DNA from: Ectothiorhodospira sp. BSL-9
GTDB lineage: Bacteria > Pseudomonadota > Gammaproteobacteria > Ectothiorhodospirales > Ectothiorhodospiraceae
NCBI RefSeq assembly: GCF_001632845.1
Contig: NZ_CP011994.1
Coordinates: 310,001 to 374,000, forward strand
Reading direction: 5' to 3'
Length of the DNA stretch: 64,000 bases
Part shown: positions 46,461-57,612 of the stretch, in pieces
Layout of the letters: every line of letters begins with the position of its first letter
Numbering within the stretch: position 1 is the stretch's first letter
The notes under the pieces: generated by a model
Told to the model about the DNA's origin: nothing
The model's input: the letters and a program-made list of their open reading frames with translations, nothing else
Database searches by the model: none
Made by a program: the position numbers and the translations under genes

Positions 46461-46770
46461 CCTGAAGCGTCCGGGTGGGTGAAGCCCTCCGGGGGTGTTC
46501 ACCGCAGGGATGCGGTGGCCAAGCCTACAGGGACGTATTCACGGCGTCCCCCGGAGGGATTTACCCACCCGGAGGCCGCCACCGAACCCGCGGAGGGCAC
46601 CAATACGGCGGGCACCCAACCTGAAGCCTCCGGGCGGGTGAAGCCCTCCGGGGGTGTTCACCGCATGGATGCGGTGGCCAAGCCTACAGGGACGTATTCA
46701 CGGCGTCCCCCGGAGGGATTTACCCACCCGGAGGCCCACCACCGAACCCACGGAGAGCACCCAAAGCCCC
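46461..46770. repeat. Two tandem copies of a 159-bp palindromic element
   Basis: The stretch between mutM and the ferredoxin gene holds one copy at 46461-46619 and a second at 46620 to about 46770, highly alike. In copy 2 the arms 46627-46654 and 46707-46734 pair at 26 of 28 positions, counting one G-U pair. Between them a 7-bp hairpin (46659-46676, CACCGCA with TGCGGTG, loop TGGA) is present in both copies, with a changed loop in copy 1. Apart from the terminator at 46771-46804 the rest of the interval shows no gene. Confidence 0.9.
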
Positions 46771-46804
46771 CAAACAAAAAGGGCCGGGTAGCAGCCCCGG
46801 CCCT
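46771..46804 (-). terminator. Rho-independent terminator of the ferredoxin gene
   Basis: On the minus strand a perfect 9-bp stem (AGGGCCGGG with CCCGGCCCT, 7-nt loop) is followed by TTTTTG and further T. It starts 24 bases after the ferredoxin stop. Confidence 0.85.
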
Positions 46805-46827
46805 CCACAACACGAAAAACGATCGAC

Positions 46828-47097
<270 letters not shown>

Positions 47098-47225
47098 TCA
47101 AACTCAATAAGATGTAATCGCTTGTCCGTGACTGCGAAAACCCCTGCCAGCCCCACTTTCGGACCACCGACAGACCTCACGTCACAGCTTCTTATAATCC
47201 CGCCCACGGCGGATGACCGCGCATC

Positions 47226-49072
<1,847 letters not shown>

Positions 49073-49249
49073 GGCACTCACCACCTGGGTTGCCGGCTCA
49101 AGGTTAGGTGCGCGCCTGCTGCAACGCAACTACCCGAAGCCCCTCCCGCCGGAAACACCCATCCAGACGCGCGCACCGGGATAACAATTGACCAAAGCCA
49201 TGGTGGGGACGAGAATGCAGGCACACTTCACCCAAGCCCGAGGATCGTC

Positions 49250-49648
49250 ATGAAAAAGAATCCCCTCCTGCAACGCCTCGTCACCCTGGTCTGCATCATG
49301 GCCCTGCTTCTGGCCGGCACGGCGCCCCTGCACGCCTCCATGGTAGGAACGGATCAACTCATCCTGTCCGAACAGGCCCAGGTAGACCGCGAACAACTGC
49401 TCGCCACCCTGGAGCGGGATGATGTGCGGGAACAACTGGCCGCTATGGGCGTAGACCCCAACGAAGCAGCCCAGCGGGTGGCACGGATGACCGACCAGGA
49501 AGTGCGTGAACTGAACGAGCGCATTGAAGACATGCCGGTGGGCTCCGCCAGCGTGCTCGGCGTGGTGGCCCTGGTCTTCATCGTCTTCATCATCACCGAC
49601 GCCATCGGCGCCACCGACATCTTCCCCTTCGTACGCCCGGTGAACTGA
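49250..49648 (+). CDS. PA2779-family small membrane protein
   Basis: The 132-residue product has an N-terminal hydrophobic signal or helix (about residues 9-29), a Glu/Asp/Arg-rich middle (about 40-90, with AAMGVDPNEAAQRVARMTDQE), and a second helix (about 99-117) ending near DAIGATDIFPFV. The sequence and its neighbour match the PA2779 and PA2778 pair of Pseudomonas. Function not known; a Gly-rich MPVGSASVLG precedes the second helix. Confidence 0.8.
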   Translation: MKKNPLLQRLVTLVCIMALLLAGTAPLHASMVGTDQLILSEQAQVDREQLLATLERDDVREQLAAMGVDPNEAAQRVARMTDQEVRELNERIEDMPVGSASVLGVVALVFIVFIITDAIGATDIFPFVRPVN

Positions 49649-49723
49649 TTCACCCGGTCATGCCGAATGACCCGCAACGATGACTGCGGGGCCGGGTCGG
49701 CCCCAGCCCCGCAAGAGCGACAC

Positions 49724-50770
49724 ATGGCTGTCAAACTCACCCTGGAGAAGCCCGGCATCCCCTACGTGGGAGCGGCCCCACTCTGGGGGCTGGCCAGCCT
49801 GTTGCTGGCAATCCTCCTGCTCAGCGGCTGCGCCACCCCCCTGCAAACCCGCGACCTGCTCAATGAACCACCCGACGAACTCCCCCGTCAGGTGGAACTG
49901 GACCAGACCCCCTTCCACCCCCAGGAACTCTATCAATGCGGCCCGGCAGCCCTGGCCACCGTACTGGGCGCCCGGGGCCTCATCGTTCACCCGGACGACC
50001 TGGTTGAAGAAGTCTACCTCCCCGAACGCCAGGGCACCCTGCAAACCGAAATGCTCGCCGCCGCGCGAGCCCGCGGCCTCGTGGCCTACGTCATCGAACC
50101 GCGCATGGACACCCTGCTCAAGGAAGTGGCAGCAGGCCACCCGGTCGTGGTATTCCAGAACCTGGGCCTCAACGCCTTCCCCTACTGGCATTACGCCGTG
50201 GTCATCGGGTTCGACCTGGACCAGGAAGAAATCATCCTGCGATCGGGCACCCACCATCGCCACATCACGCGCATGCCCGTATTCGAGCGCACCTGGCGTC
50301 GTGGCGACTACTGGGCCTTCATCGTCCAGCCCCCCGGCCAACTACCCGCCACCGCCCAGCCCCTGCCCTGGCTACGCGCCGCCAACGCCCTGGAGGCCAC
50401 CGGCCAACTCCAGACCGCCGCAACGGCCTACCAGACCGCCACTCAGCAATGGCCAGCCCACCCGATCGCCTGGATCGGCCTGGGCAACACCCTATATGCC
50501 CTCGATGAATTCCCGGGCGCCGAACAAGCCTTCCGGCAACTCATCCACCAGGACCCCAAGGCCCACGCCGCCTGGAACAACCTGGCCCACGTCCTCCACG
50601 CCCGCGGCTGCACCACCCAGGCTCACCAGGCGGTCACCTGCGCCCTGCAACTGGCCCCGGACGAACCCTACTACCAACGCACCCGGGAAACCATCAAGTC
50701 ATCCCCCAACACCCTGGCCGTGGACAACGACTGCCTGCCCGTCATCTGCCCCGCCGACAACAATCAGTAA
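49724..50770 (+). CDS. PA2778-family C39-type cysteine peptidase lipoprotein with TPR repeats
   Basis: The 348-residue product has a lipobox (LLLSGC, about residue 36), a C39 peptidase-like domain with Cys in YQCGPAALATVLGAR and His in WHYAVVIGF, and C-terminal tetratricopeptide repeats (about 215-325). It is probably anchored in the envelope with the peptidase domain in the periplasm. It lies 75 bases after the PA2779-like gene, its usual partner; the substrate is unproven. Confidence 0.85.
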   Translation: MAVKLTLEKPGIPYVGAAPLWGLASLLLAILLLSGCATPLQTRDLLNEPPDELPRQVELDQTPFHPQELYQCGPAALATVLGARGLIVHPDDLVEEVYLPERQGTLQTEMLAAARARGLVAYVIEPRMDTLLKEVAAGHPVVVFQNLGLNAFPYWHYAVVIGFDLDQEEIILRSGTHHRHITRMPVFERTWRRGDYWAFIVQPPGQLPATAQPLPWLRAANALEATGQLQTAATAYQTATQQWPAHPIAWIGLGNTLYALDEFPGAEQAFRQLIHQDPKAHAAWNNLAHVLHARGCTTQAHQAVTCALQLAPDEPYYQRTRETIKSSPNTLAVDNDCLPVICPADNNQ

Positions 50771-50799
50771 AGGTGCCGCCAGGACAAGCCCCCACACGG

Positions 50800-50840
50800 C
50801 AGGCACCAACCCCAAAGCCTCCGGGTGGGTGAAGCCCTTA
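50800..50840. repeat. Truncated third copy of the mutM-downstream repeat
   Basis: The segment matches the junction and left outer arm of the 159-bp element (compare 46607-46647), including GCCTCCGGGTGGGTGAAGCCC, then stops at the end codon of the hlyIII-like gene. The right arm and hairpins are missing. Confidence 0.75.
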
Positions 50841-51497
50841 AGCCCCATACCAGAGAATCGCGAAATAATGACAAACCGTCCCCGCGATCACGAACAAATG
50901 CCAGACGAAATGGGCATAAGGCACCCGCTGATCCAGGGCATAGAACACCACCCCACCGGTATAGGCCAGCCCCCCCGCCACCAGCCACATCAGGCCCGGC
51001 GCTGGCATCAGGTTATAGAGCGGCACAATGGCAATCACCACCAGCCACCCCATGAGCAAATACAGCCCCGTAGAAATGATCGGATGCGACAGACCATTCA
51101 GTGATTTCAGCAACACCCCCAGCGCCGCCATCCCCCAGACCAGACCAAACAGCGTCCAGCCCCACGGGCCACCCAGAACCCCCAGCGTCAAAGGCGTGTA
51201 CGTACCGGCAATCATCAAAAAGATCACCGAATGATCCACCACCCGAAAGGCTCGCTTGACCCGCCCATGAGGCATCGCGTGATACAGGGTCGAAGACAGG
51301 TAGAGGATCACCATGGTGGCTGAAAAGATGCTCACCCCGGCAACAAAGGCCGCACTGCCCGAACGCACAGCCTCCAGAATCAAAAACGGAATGCCCACGA
51401 TCACCGCCACCAGGGCGACGCCGTGACTCACGCTATTGGCGATTTCCTCTCCCTGCGTCTGGTGACGCCGGTGCAGGGTTGTCGAGGCAGCACTCAT
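50838..51497 (-). CDS. Hemolysin III-family (PAQR) membrane protein
   Basis: The 219-residue protein has seven predicted helices and the PAQR conserved residues: SSTLYHAMPHG, DHSVIFLMIAGTYTPLTL and a final HFVWHLFVIAGTVCHYFAI with paired histidines. Members are metal-dependent hydrolases in membranes; a haemolytic role is not implied by the name. The start at 51497 follows a 13-residue stretch that was left out. Confidence 0.88.
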   Translation of the reverse strand: MSAASTTLHRRHQTQGEEIANSVSHGVALVAVIVGIPFLILEAVRSGSAAFVAGVSIFSATMVILYLSSTLYHAMPHGRVKRAFRVVDHSVIFLMIAGTYTPLTLGVLGGPWGWTLFGLVWGMAALGVLLKSLNGLSHPIISTGLYLLMGWLVVIAIVPLYNLMPAPGLMWLVAGGLAYTGGVVFYALDQRVPYAHFVWHLFVIAGTVCHYFAILWYGA

Positions 51498-51770
51498 GGA
51501 TATCACCCTCCTCTTCGCGGCAACCGCAGAAAACATCCCATACGCCCGATGAACATAGCGCCAACCGCCCCGATTCGCAATTGAGAGCCAACACCACTAT
51601 CATGGGCGGCTGACAACATCTCTCTCGCCTGTCCACGACCCTGCGGCGGTCCCCACGGACCCACGCCGCCCCGGCCTCCCGCCGGGCCCCATGGACAGGC
51701 CACGGTGCTCGCCCGGAGCACCGGGCCGACTACACGGTCGGTCACCCATTCAACCAAGCCAGGAGATCCG

Positions 51771-52703
51771 ATGTCTGCTCTTATCTGCGGTTCATACGCC
51801 TACGACACCATTATGGTCTTTCCCGACCGCTTCAAGAACCACATCCTCCCCGAGAAGGTACACATGCTCAACGTATCCTTCCTGGTGCCCGGGATGCGTC
51901 GGGAATTCGGCGGCTGCGCCGGCAACATCGCCTACAACCTGAAGCTGCTGGGTGGCGACCCTCTCCCCATGGCCACCGTCGGCGCCGACTTCGACCCCTA
52001 CGCCGACTGGATGGACAAGTGCGGCATCACCCAGAAGCACATCACCGTCGTCCCCGAGCACTACACCGGCCAGGCCTTCATCACCACCGACCAGGACGAC
52101 AACCAGATCACCGCCTTCCACCCCGGCGCCATGGGTGAATCCCATCGCAACAAGGTGAGCGACGCCAGCGGCGTGAAGATCGGCATCGTCTCCCCCGATG
52201 GCCGCGACGGCATGATCCAGCATGCCGAACAGTTCGTGGAAGCCGGCATCCCGTTCATCTTCGACCCGGGCCAGGGCATGCCCATGTTCGGTGGCGAAGA
52301 CCTGCGCCGCTTCGTGGAACAGGCCACCTACGTGACCCTGAACGACTACGAAGCTCAGCTGATGAGCGAGCGCACCGGCTGGAGCCACGAGGAACTGGCC
52401 AGCCACGTGGACACCCTGATCATCACCCGCGGCGGCGAAGGCTCCGACATCTACAGCAAGACCGGCAAGGTGCACGTGCCGGCTGCACCGATCGCAGGCA
52501 TCAAGGACCCCACCGGTTGCGGCGACGCCTACCGTGCCGGCCTGCTGTGGGGCCTGATGAATGATCTGGACTGGGAAACCACGGGTCGCATCGCCTCCCT
52601 GATGGGCGCCATCAAGATCGAGCAGGTGGGTCCGCAGAACCACGCCCCCAGCCGTGCCGATATTGAAGCCCGCTTCAAGGAAGCCTTTGGCCGGGAGATG
52701 TAA
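51771..52703 (+). CDS. PfkB-family carbohydrate/nucleoside kinase
   Basis: The 310-residue kinase has the ribokinase-fold features: FGGCAGNIAYNLKLLGGDP (first signature) and DPTGCGDAYRAGLLWG, with the catalytic aspartate in GCGDAY. The N-terminal MSALICGSYAYDTIM resembles adenosine-kinase-like proteins. AGGAG precedes the ATG by seven bases. Substrate not assignable from sequence. Confidence 0.88.
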   Translation: MSALICGSYAYDTIMVFPDRFKNHILPEKVHMLNVSFLVPGMRREFGGCAGNIAYNLKLLGGDPLPMATVGADFDPYADWMDKCGITQKHITVVPEHYTGQAFITTDQDDNQITAFHPGAMGESHRNKVSDASGVKIGIVSPDGRDGMIQHAEQFVEAGIPFIFDPGQGMPMFGGEDLRRFVEQATYVTLNDYEAQLMSERTGWSHEELASHVDTLIITRGGEGSDIYSKTGKVHVPAAPIAGIKDPTGCGDAYRAGLLWGLMNDLDWETTGRIASLMGAIKIEQVGPQNHAPSRADIEARFKEAFGREM

Positions 52704-52715
52704 GCCACCCTATCT

Positions 52716-52827
52716 CCCTTCTCCCCAGGGGGAGAAGGGCCGGGGATGAGGGGCAACGGTGTGCACAATGCACCTTGCCCGCCGACCCACCCTCACCCCA
52801 ACCCCTCTCCCGCCCGCGGGAGAGGGG
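52716..52827. repeat. Two GC-rich hairpins between convergent genes
   Basis: Two hairpins sit between the kinase and mgtE stops: CCCTTCTCCCC/GGGGAGAAGGG at 52716-52739 and CCCCTCTCCCG/CGGGAGAGGGG at 52802-52827, each with 11-nt complementary arms. The second ends one base before the mgtE stop. Such CCCTCTCCC elements are dispersed in many proteobacteria. They may terminate both genes. Confidence 0.7.
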
Positions 52828-54183
52828 CTATACGCTGAGTTGCAGCACCATCGTCGCCACGCTGAAATAGACCAGAATGCCGCCCACGTCCGCAATGGAC
52901 GTGACCAGCGGGGCGCTGGCAGTGGCCGGGTCCAGCTTGAGCCGGGTCAGCAAAAGAGGCAGCAGCAAACCCACCATGCTGCCCACGATGACCACCAGCA
53001 CCATGGCAATGGCCACGGCCATGCCCACTTCAGGGCCGCCCAGCCAGATCCCCGCGCCCCAGACGGCCAGACCCAGAGTGATACCCAGCCCGATGGACAC
53101 GAGGAACTCCTTGCCCCAGAGCTGGATCCCATCCTTGAGTTGCACGTCGCCGGTGGCCAGTGATCGCACCATCAGTGTCGACGCCTGGGTGCCGGCGTTC
53201 CCCCCGGTGGCAATCACCAGCGGCAGGAAAAACACCAGAGCCACCACGGCCTCAATGGCCTCTTCGTAGATGGCGATGGCCGCCCCGCTGAACAGGTTCA
53301 CGAAGACCAGGATCAGCAGCCAGCCCACCCGCTTGCGGTAGAGCAGGCTCAAAGCGGCGTCCTTCAGGTTCAGCACAATGGGACCCACACTCCCCATGCG
53401 CAGGAAGTCCTCAGTGGTCTCCTCGGTGGCCACGTCCATGACGTCATCCACGGTGATGATGCCCACCAGGATGTCCCGCTCATCCACCACGGGCAGGACT
53501 TCCAGGTCGTAACGGCGGATCAGGTCAGCGGCCTCTTCCTGGTCCATGCGGGTCTGGGCCCGCACCACATCCTCTCGCAACAGCGTGTCGACTCGCCGCC
53601 GGGGCGAACCCACCAGCAGATCCTTGAGCTTCACGGCACCCAGCAGCCGCCCCTCCTCGTCGGTCACGAAGACCACGTTCACGGTCTCGCTTTCCTCAAA
53701 CTCCCGCCGCAGGTGATCCAGGGCCTGCTCCAGGGTCCAGTGAGGGCGCATCGACAGGAAACCGGGAGTCATGCGCCGACCGGCACTTTCCTCCGGGTAG
53801 GCCAACAGGCTCTTGATCACCCACTGATGACGATCCGGTAGCAGATCCAGCACCTCACGGGCGTGCTCATCCTCCAGACTATCGATGAGCGCCGCAGTAT
53901 CGTCATAGGAAGACCGCTTGAGCAGGTGAGCCTTTTCCGTGTCGGACAGATCCGCCAGGATGCGCTGCTGCTGCTCCTGAGCAAGATAGGAAAACACATC
54001 CGGGGCACGCTCTTCCGGTAACAACCGGATCAGCACGGCCCACTCATTCGGCTCAAGGTGCGCCGAGAGGGCAGCCAGATCCTGATCCTGCAACTGTGCC
54101 AGGATTGACTTGAGTCCCTCCTGGTCCTGGGACTGAATATGCGCCTTGAAGCTCTCGGCGCTGATGGCCTCTGTCGTCTCCAT
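52828..54183 (-). CDS. mgtE: Magnesium transporter MgtE (second of tandem pair)
   Basis: The 451-residue Mg2+ channel has an N-terminal superhelical domain (about 1-130), two CBS domains (about 135-255) and five C-terminal helices with VIATGGNAGTQASTLMVRSLATGDVQ and LKLDPATASAPLVTSIADVGGILVYF. Cytosolic Mg2+ closes such channels through the CBS region. It follows a paralogue of equal length after 15 bases. Confidence 0.95.
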   Translation of the reverse strand: METTEAISAESFKAHIQSQDQEGLKSILAQLQDQDLAALSAHLEPNEWAVLIRLLPEERAPDVFSYLAQEQQQRILADLSDTEKAHLLKRSSYDDTAALIDSLEDEHAREVLDLLPDRHQWVIKSLLAYPEESAGRRMTPGFLSMRPHWTLEQALDHLRREFEESETVNVVFVTDEEGRLLGAVKLKDLLVGSPRRRVDTLLREDVVRAQTRMDQEEAADLIRRYDLEVLPVVDERDILVGIITVDDVMDVATEETTEDFLRMGSVGPIVLNLKDAALSLLYRKRVGWLLILVFVNLFSGAAIAIYEEAIEAVVALVFFLPLVIATGGNAGTQASTLMVRSLATGDVQLKDGIQLWGKEFLVSIGLGITLGLAVWGAGIWLGGPEVGMAVAIAMVLVVIVGSMVGLLLPLLLTRLKLDPATASAPLVTSIADVGGILVYFSVATMVLQLSV

Positions 54184-54198
54184 TGGTGAGCTCCTCTC

Positions 54199-55554
54199 CT
54201 AGCGTGGCAGTCCCAGCATGGCGGTGGCCAGGCCGAAATAGATCATGATGCCGGCCACATCCGCGATGGACGTGACCAGAGGGGCGCTGGCCGTGGCCGG
54301 ATCCAGCTTGAGGCGGGCCAGAATGAACGGCAGGATCATGCCCACCATGCTTCCCACCATCACCACCAACAGCATGGCCACGGCCACCAGCATGGCGATC
54401 TCACCGCCCCCTCGCCAGAGTCCCAGCCCCGACACCGCCGCGGCCATGGTCAGACCCAGGGCCATGGCCACCAGCAGCTCCTTGCCCCATAGCCGCAGCC
54501 AGTCCCGGGGTTGCACATCGCCGGTGGCCAGGGACCTCACCATCAGGGTGGACGACTGGGTACCGGCGTTGCCGCCGCTGTCGATAATCAGCGGCAGGAA
54601 GAAGATCAGCACCACCAGTGCCTCGATGGCCTCCTCGTAGCCGGCAATCACGAAACCGCCGATGATGTTCACGGCCACCAGGATCAGCAACCAGCCCACC
54701 CGCTTGCGATACAGCAGCGAAGGCCGGGCGTTGCGCAGGCTGAGATTCAGCGCCCCAAGACTCCCCATCTTCTGGAAGTCCTCGGTGGTCTCTTCCTCCT
54801 CCACGTCCAATGCGTCGTCCACGGTGATCATGCCCAGCAGTTCGCCATCCTCGTCCACCACCGGCAGGGCCGGGAGATCATAGTGGCGCATGGCGTGCAG
54901 AGCCTCTTCCTGGGGCTTGTGGGCGTCGATGGACACCACGTTGCTGGTCATCAGGCTCGAGACCGGGACCTCGGTCTGCTGCTTGAGGAAATGCTTCAGG
55001 GCCAGCACCCCCTTGAGCACCCCTTCCTCATCGGTCACATAAACCAGATTGACCGTCTCGCCGCGCTCCGCCTGGGTGCGCAGATGGTTCAGGGCCTGAG
55101 CCATGGTCCACTCAGGGCGCACACTGACCACCGCCGTGGTCATCAACCGGCCACAGCTGTCCTCGGGGTAACCCAGCAGCGTGAGCGCGCGGCGGATGGA
55201 GCGGAACGGCAATAACCGCAGCAGCCGGCGCACATCATCCTTGGGCAGGTCTTCCAGCAGGGCAGTGAGATCGTCCGGCAGCATCTCGGAGAGCAGGTAA
55301 CGCCCCTCGTCCACCGAGACCTGGCCGATCAAATGGTATTGGTGATGGGGATCCAGGTAGGAAAACACATCCACCCGTCGCCCCGGCGGCAGCAACCGGA
55401 ACACCTCACGCTGAGGATCTGGCTCCAGGTCCATGAGCACGTGGGCGATGTCCTGGATACGCATGTCGTCCAGTCGCCGGCGCACGCCGGGGAGATCCCC
55501 GGACTCCAGGCTTTCACGCACCTGCTCAAGATCGTATTGGTGAGTCTGTTCCAT
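54199..55554 (-). CDS. mgtE: Magnesium transporter MgtE (first of tandem pair)
   Basis: This 451-residue paralogue has the same layout, with IIDSGGNAGTQSSTLMVRSLATGD and LKLDPATASAPLVTSIADVAGIMIYF. The two differ mostly in the N-terminal and CBS parts. The pair is probably one operon that arose by tandem duplication. No riboswitch was seen in the 155 bases upstream. Confidence 0.95.
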   Translation of the reverse strand: MEQTHQYDLEQVRESLESGDLPGVRRRLDDMRIQDIAHVLMDLEPDPQREVFRLLPPGRRVDVFSYLDPHHQYHLIGQVSVDEGRYLLSEMLPDDLTALLEDLPKDDVRRLLRLLPFRSIRRALTLLGYPEDSCGRLMTTAVVSVRPEWTMAQALNHLRTQAERGETVNLVYVTDEEGVLKGVLALKHFLKQQTEVPVSSLMTSNVVSIDAHKPQEEALHAMRHYDLPALPVVDEDGELLGMITVDDALDVEEEETTEDFQKMGSLGALNLSLRNARPSLLYRKRVGWLLILVAVNIIGGFVIAGYEEAIEALVVLIFFLPLIIDSGGNAGTQSSTLMVRSLATGDVQPRDWLRLWGKELLVAMALGLTMAAAVSGLGLWRGGGEIAMLVAVAMLLVVMVGSMVGMILPFILARLKLDPATASAPLVTSIADVAGIMIYFGLATAMLGLPR

Positions 55555-55709
55555 GGTTTCGCCCCTGATCCCAGGGCGACAGGATCCGGCCGCCCCTTCG
55601 TGTCATGCATTCATGGTTTCATACCGGAGTTTCAGCAGGATGGCATACCCCGATGCGGGCCTCATGCTACACCGCATCAAGCAGGACAGACCAGTATCCG
55701 GCCTTGCTT

Positions 55710-56711
55710 TCAACGATGCGGGGCATACCCCAGAACCGCGAGCAATCGCGACATATCCTCAGCCAGTGGCGCCTCCCAGGACACCGTATCCCCATGACCT
55801 GGGTGCACCAGAGTGAGACGGATGGCATGCAGGGCCTGGCGGCGGAATCCCTGGAGGGCTTCGATGGCCGCGTCGGACAGCCCGGCGGGCAGCCTCAGGC
55901 GGCCACCATAGACCGGGTCGCCCACGATGGGATGGCGCAGATGGGCCATGTGCACCCGGATCTGGTGCGTGCGGCCCGTCTCCAGGCTCACCCGCAGCAG
56001 GGTGAAGCCCTCCAGCCGGCCCTCGATCCGGTAATGGGTGACGGCCGCTCGTCCGCCCCCCACCACGGCCATGCGCTTGCGATCCACCGGATGACGGCCG
56101 ATGGGCTCATCCACCATACCCCCGGCCACCATCTCCCCCTGCACCAGGGCCAGGTATTCCCGACCCACCGTTCGAGCCTGCAACTGACGCACCAGATCGG
56201 TGTGGGCCTCCAGGGTCCGGGCCACCACCAGGAGGCCCGAGGTCTCCTTGTCCAGGCGATGGACAATGCCGGCCCGGGGGAGATGCGCCAGCTCCGGGGC
56301 GTGGTGCAGGAGGGCATTCACCAGCGTGCCTCGCGGATGACCGACGGCGGGATGCACCACCAGGCCCGCTGGCTTGTGGATGACGATCAGGCTATCGTCC
56401 TCATGAACGATATCCAGGGGCAGATCCTGGGGGGCATCGTCTCCCGGCTCATCCAGGCAGGCCCGGACCACCACCATGGCGCCCTCCGTCGCCTTGTCAC
56501 GGATGCGTGGCACCACGTCATCCACCCGAACCCAGCCCGCCTCGATCCACTGCTGGATACGACTGCGGGAATACTCGGGAAACAGACGCGCCAGAACCGC
56601 ATCCAGGCGTTTTCCCGCCAGTTCCGGGGGATGGTGGCGTCCAGGTGAATGGTGGTTTGGGGCATGGGCTAACGCATCTGTCAGGTGGGTGTCGGTGAGC
56701 CCGGGACGCAA
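55710..56711 (-). CDS. rluD: 23S rRNA pseudouridine synthase RluD
   Basis: RluD makes pseudouridines 1911, 1915 and 1917 of 23S rRNA in E. coli numbering. The 333-residue protein has an N-terminal S4 domain (LDAVLARLFPEYSRSRIQQWIEAG), the catalytic aspartate in GIVHRLDKETSGLLVVA and GRTHQIRVHMAHLRHPIVGDPVYGG. The divergent bamD gene begins 72 bases away, the usual gammaproteobacterial arrangement. Confidence 0.96.
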   Translation of the reverse strand: MRPGLTDTHLTDALAHAPNHHSPGRHHPPELAGKRLDAVLARLFPEYSRSRIQQWIEAGWVRVDDVVPRIRDKATEGAMVVVRACLDEPGDDAPQDLPLDIVHEDDSLIVIHKPAGLVVHPAVGHPRGTLVNALLHHAPELAHLPRAGIVHRLDKETSGLLVVARTLEAHTDLVRQLQARTVGREYLALVQGEMVAGGMVDEPIGRHPVDRKRMAVVGGGRAAVTHYRIEGRLEGFTLLRVSLETGRTHQIRVHMAHLRHPIVGDPVYGGRLRLPAGLSDAAIEALQGFRRQALHAIRLTLVHPGHGDTVSWEAPLAEDMSRLLAVLGYAPHR

Positions 56712-56782
56712 GCCACTTCGATGGCTTTACCGCCCGGGTCCTTAGTATACTCCGGGGCTGATGCTTCAATCTCGTGGCTACC

Positions 56783-57568
56783 ATGTCCGCTCTTCGCAAT
56801 ACACTGATTCTGATCCTCCTGGCCGCCCTGATCTCCGGCTGCGGCGCCATGCGCCAGGACCCCACGCGGGACTGGTCCGCCAGCCAGCTTTATGAAGAGG
56901 CCAAGGCCGCGCTGGAACGGGGCAACTTTGACCAGGCCGTGGAGTATTACGAAACCCTGGAGGCCCGGTTCCCCTTCGGCCGACACGCCCAGCAGGGACA
57001 GCTGGAGATCGCCTACGCCTATTACAAGGCCCAGGAGCCGGAGATGGCCATTGCCGCCATCGACCGCTTTCTGCAGATGAACCCCCGCCACCCCCATGCG
57101 GATTACGCCTATTATCTGCGTGGCCTCACCAATTATGAGCGGGACCAGAGTTTCCTGAATCGCTGGATCCCCCAGGATCAGGCCCGCCGGGACGCCGTGC
57201 CGCTGCGCACGGCCTTCGAGGACTTCGGCACCCTGGTGCAGTATTTCCCCGACAGCCGCTATGCTCAGGATTCACGGGAGCGCATGGTGCGTCTGCGTAA
57301 TCTGCTGGCGGCCCATGAGATGCACGTGGCCGACTTCTACATGCGCCGGGGTGCCTGGGTGGCGGCCGCCCAGCGGGGGCGTTACGTTCTGGAGCATTAT
57401 GACGGCTCAGCGTCCGTGCCCGACGCCCTGGAGGTCATGGTCAGGGCCTACCGGGAACTGGACATGGACGATCTGGCTGAAGACGCCTTACGGGTGCTGA
57501 GACAGAATTTCCCGGACAGGGCCGACGAACTGGCGGCCCTGCCCCACCGGATCACCGCACCGGCTTGA
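56783..57568 (+). CDS. bamD: Outer membrane assembly lipoprotein BamD
   Basis: BamD is the essential lipoprotein of the BAM complex. The 261-residue product has a lipobox (AALISGCG) and TPR repeats across the rest, including YEEAKAALERGNFDQAVEYYE. The ATG at 56783 begins the signal peptide; a GTG three codons earlier is an alternative start. Confidence 0.96.
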   Translation: MSALRNTLILILLAALISGCGAMRQDPTRDWSASQLYEEAKAALERGNFDQAVEYYETLEARFPFGRHAQQGQLEIAYAYYKAQEPEMAIAAIDRFLQMNPRHPHADYAYYLRGLTNYERDQSFLNRWIPQDQARRDAVPLRTAFEDFGTLVQYFPDSRYAQDSRERMVRLRNLLAAHEMHVADFYMRRGAWVAAAQRGRYVLEHYDGSASVPDALEVMVRAYRELDMDDLAEDALRVLRQNFPDRADELAALPHRITAPA

Positions 57569-57612
57569 CGCCGGGCGCCAGATCATCGCACAGGCACGAG
57601 GAGACAACCGGG

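Noticed and set aside
46461-46770. The tandem repeat as a CRISPR array.
   Set aside because: There are only two long units with no spacers of constant length and no cas genes. The palindromic arms fit a REP/MITE-like element better.
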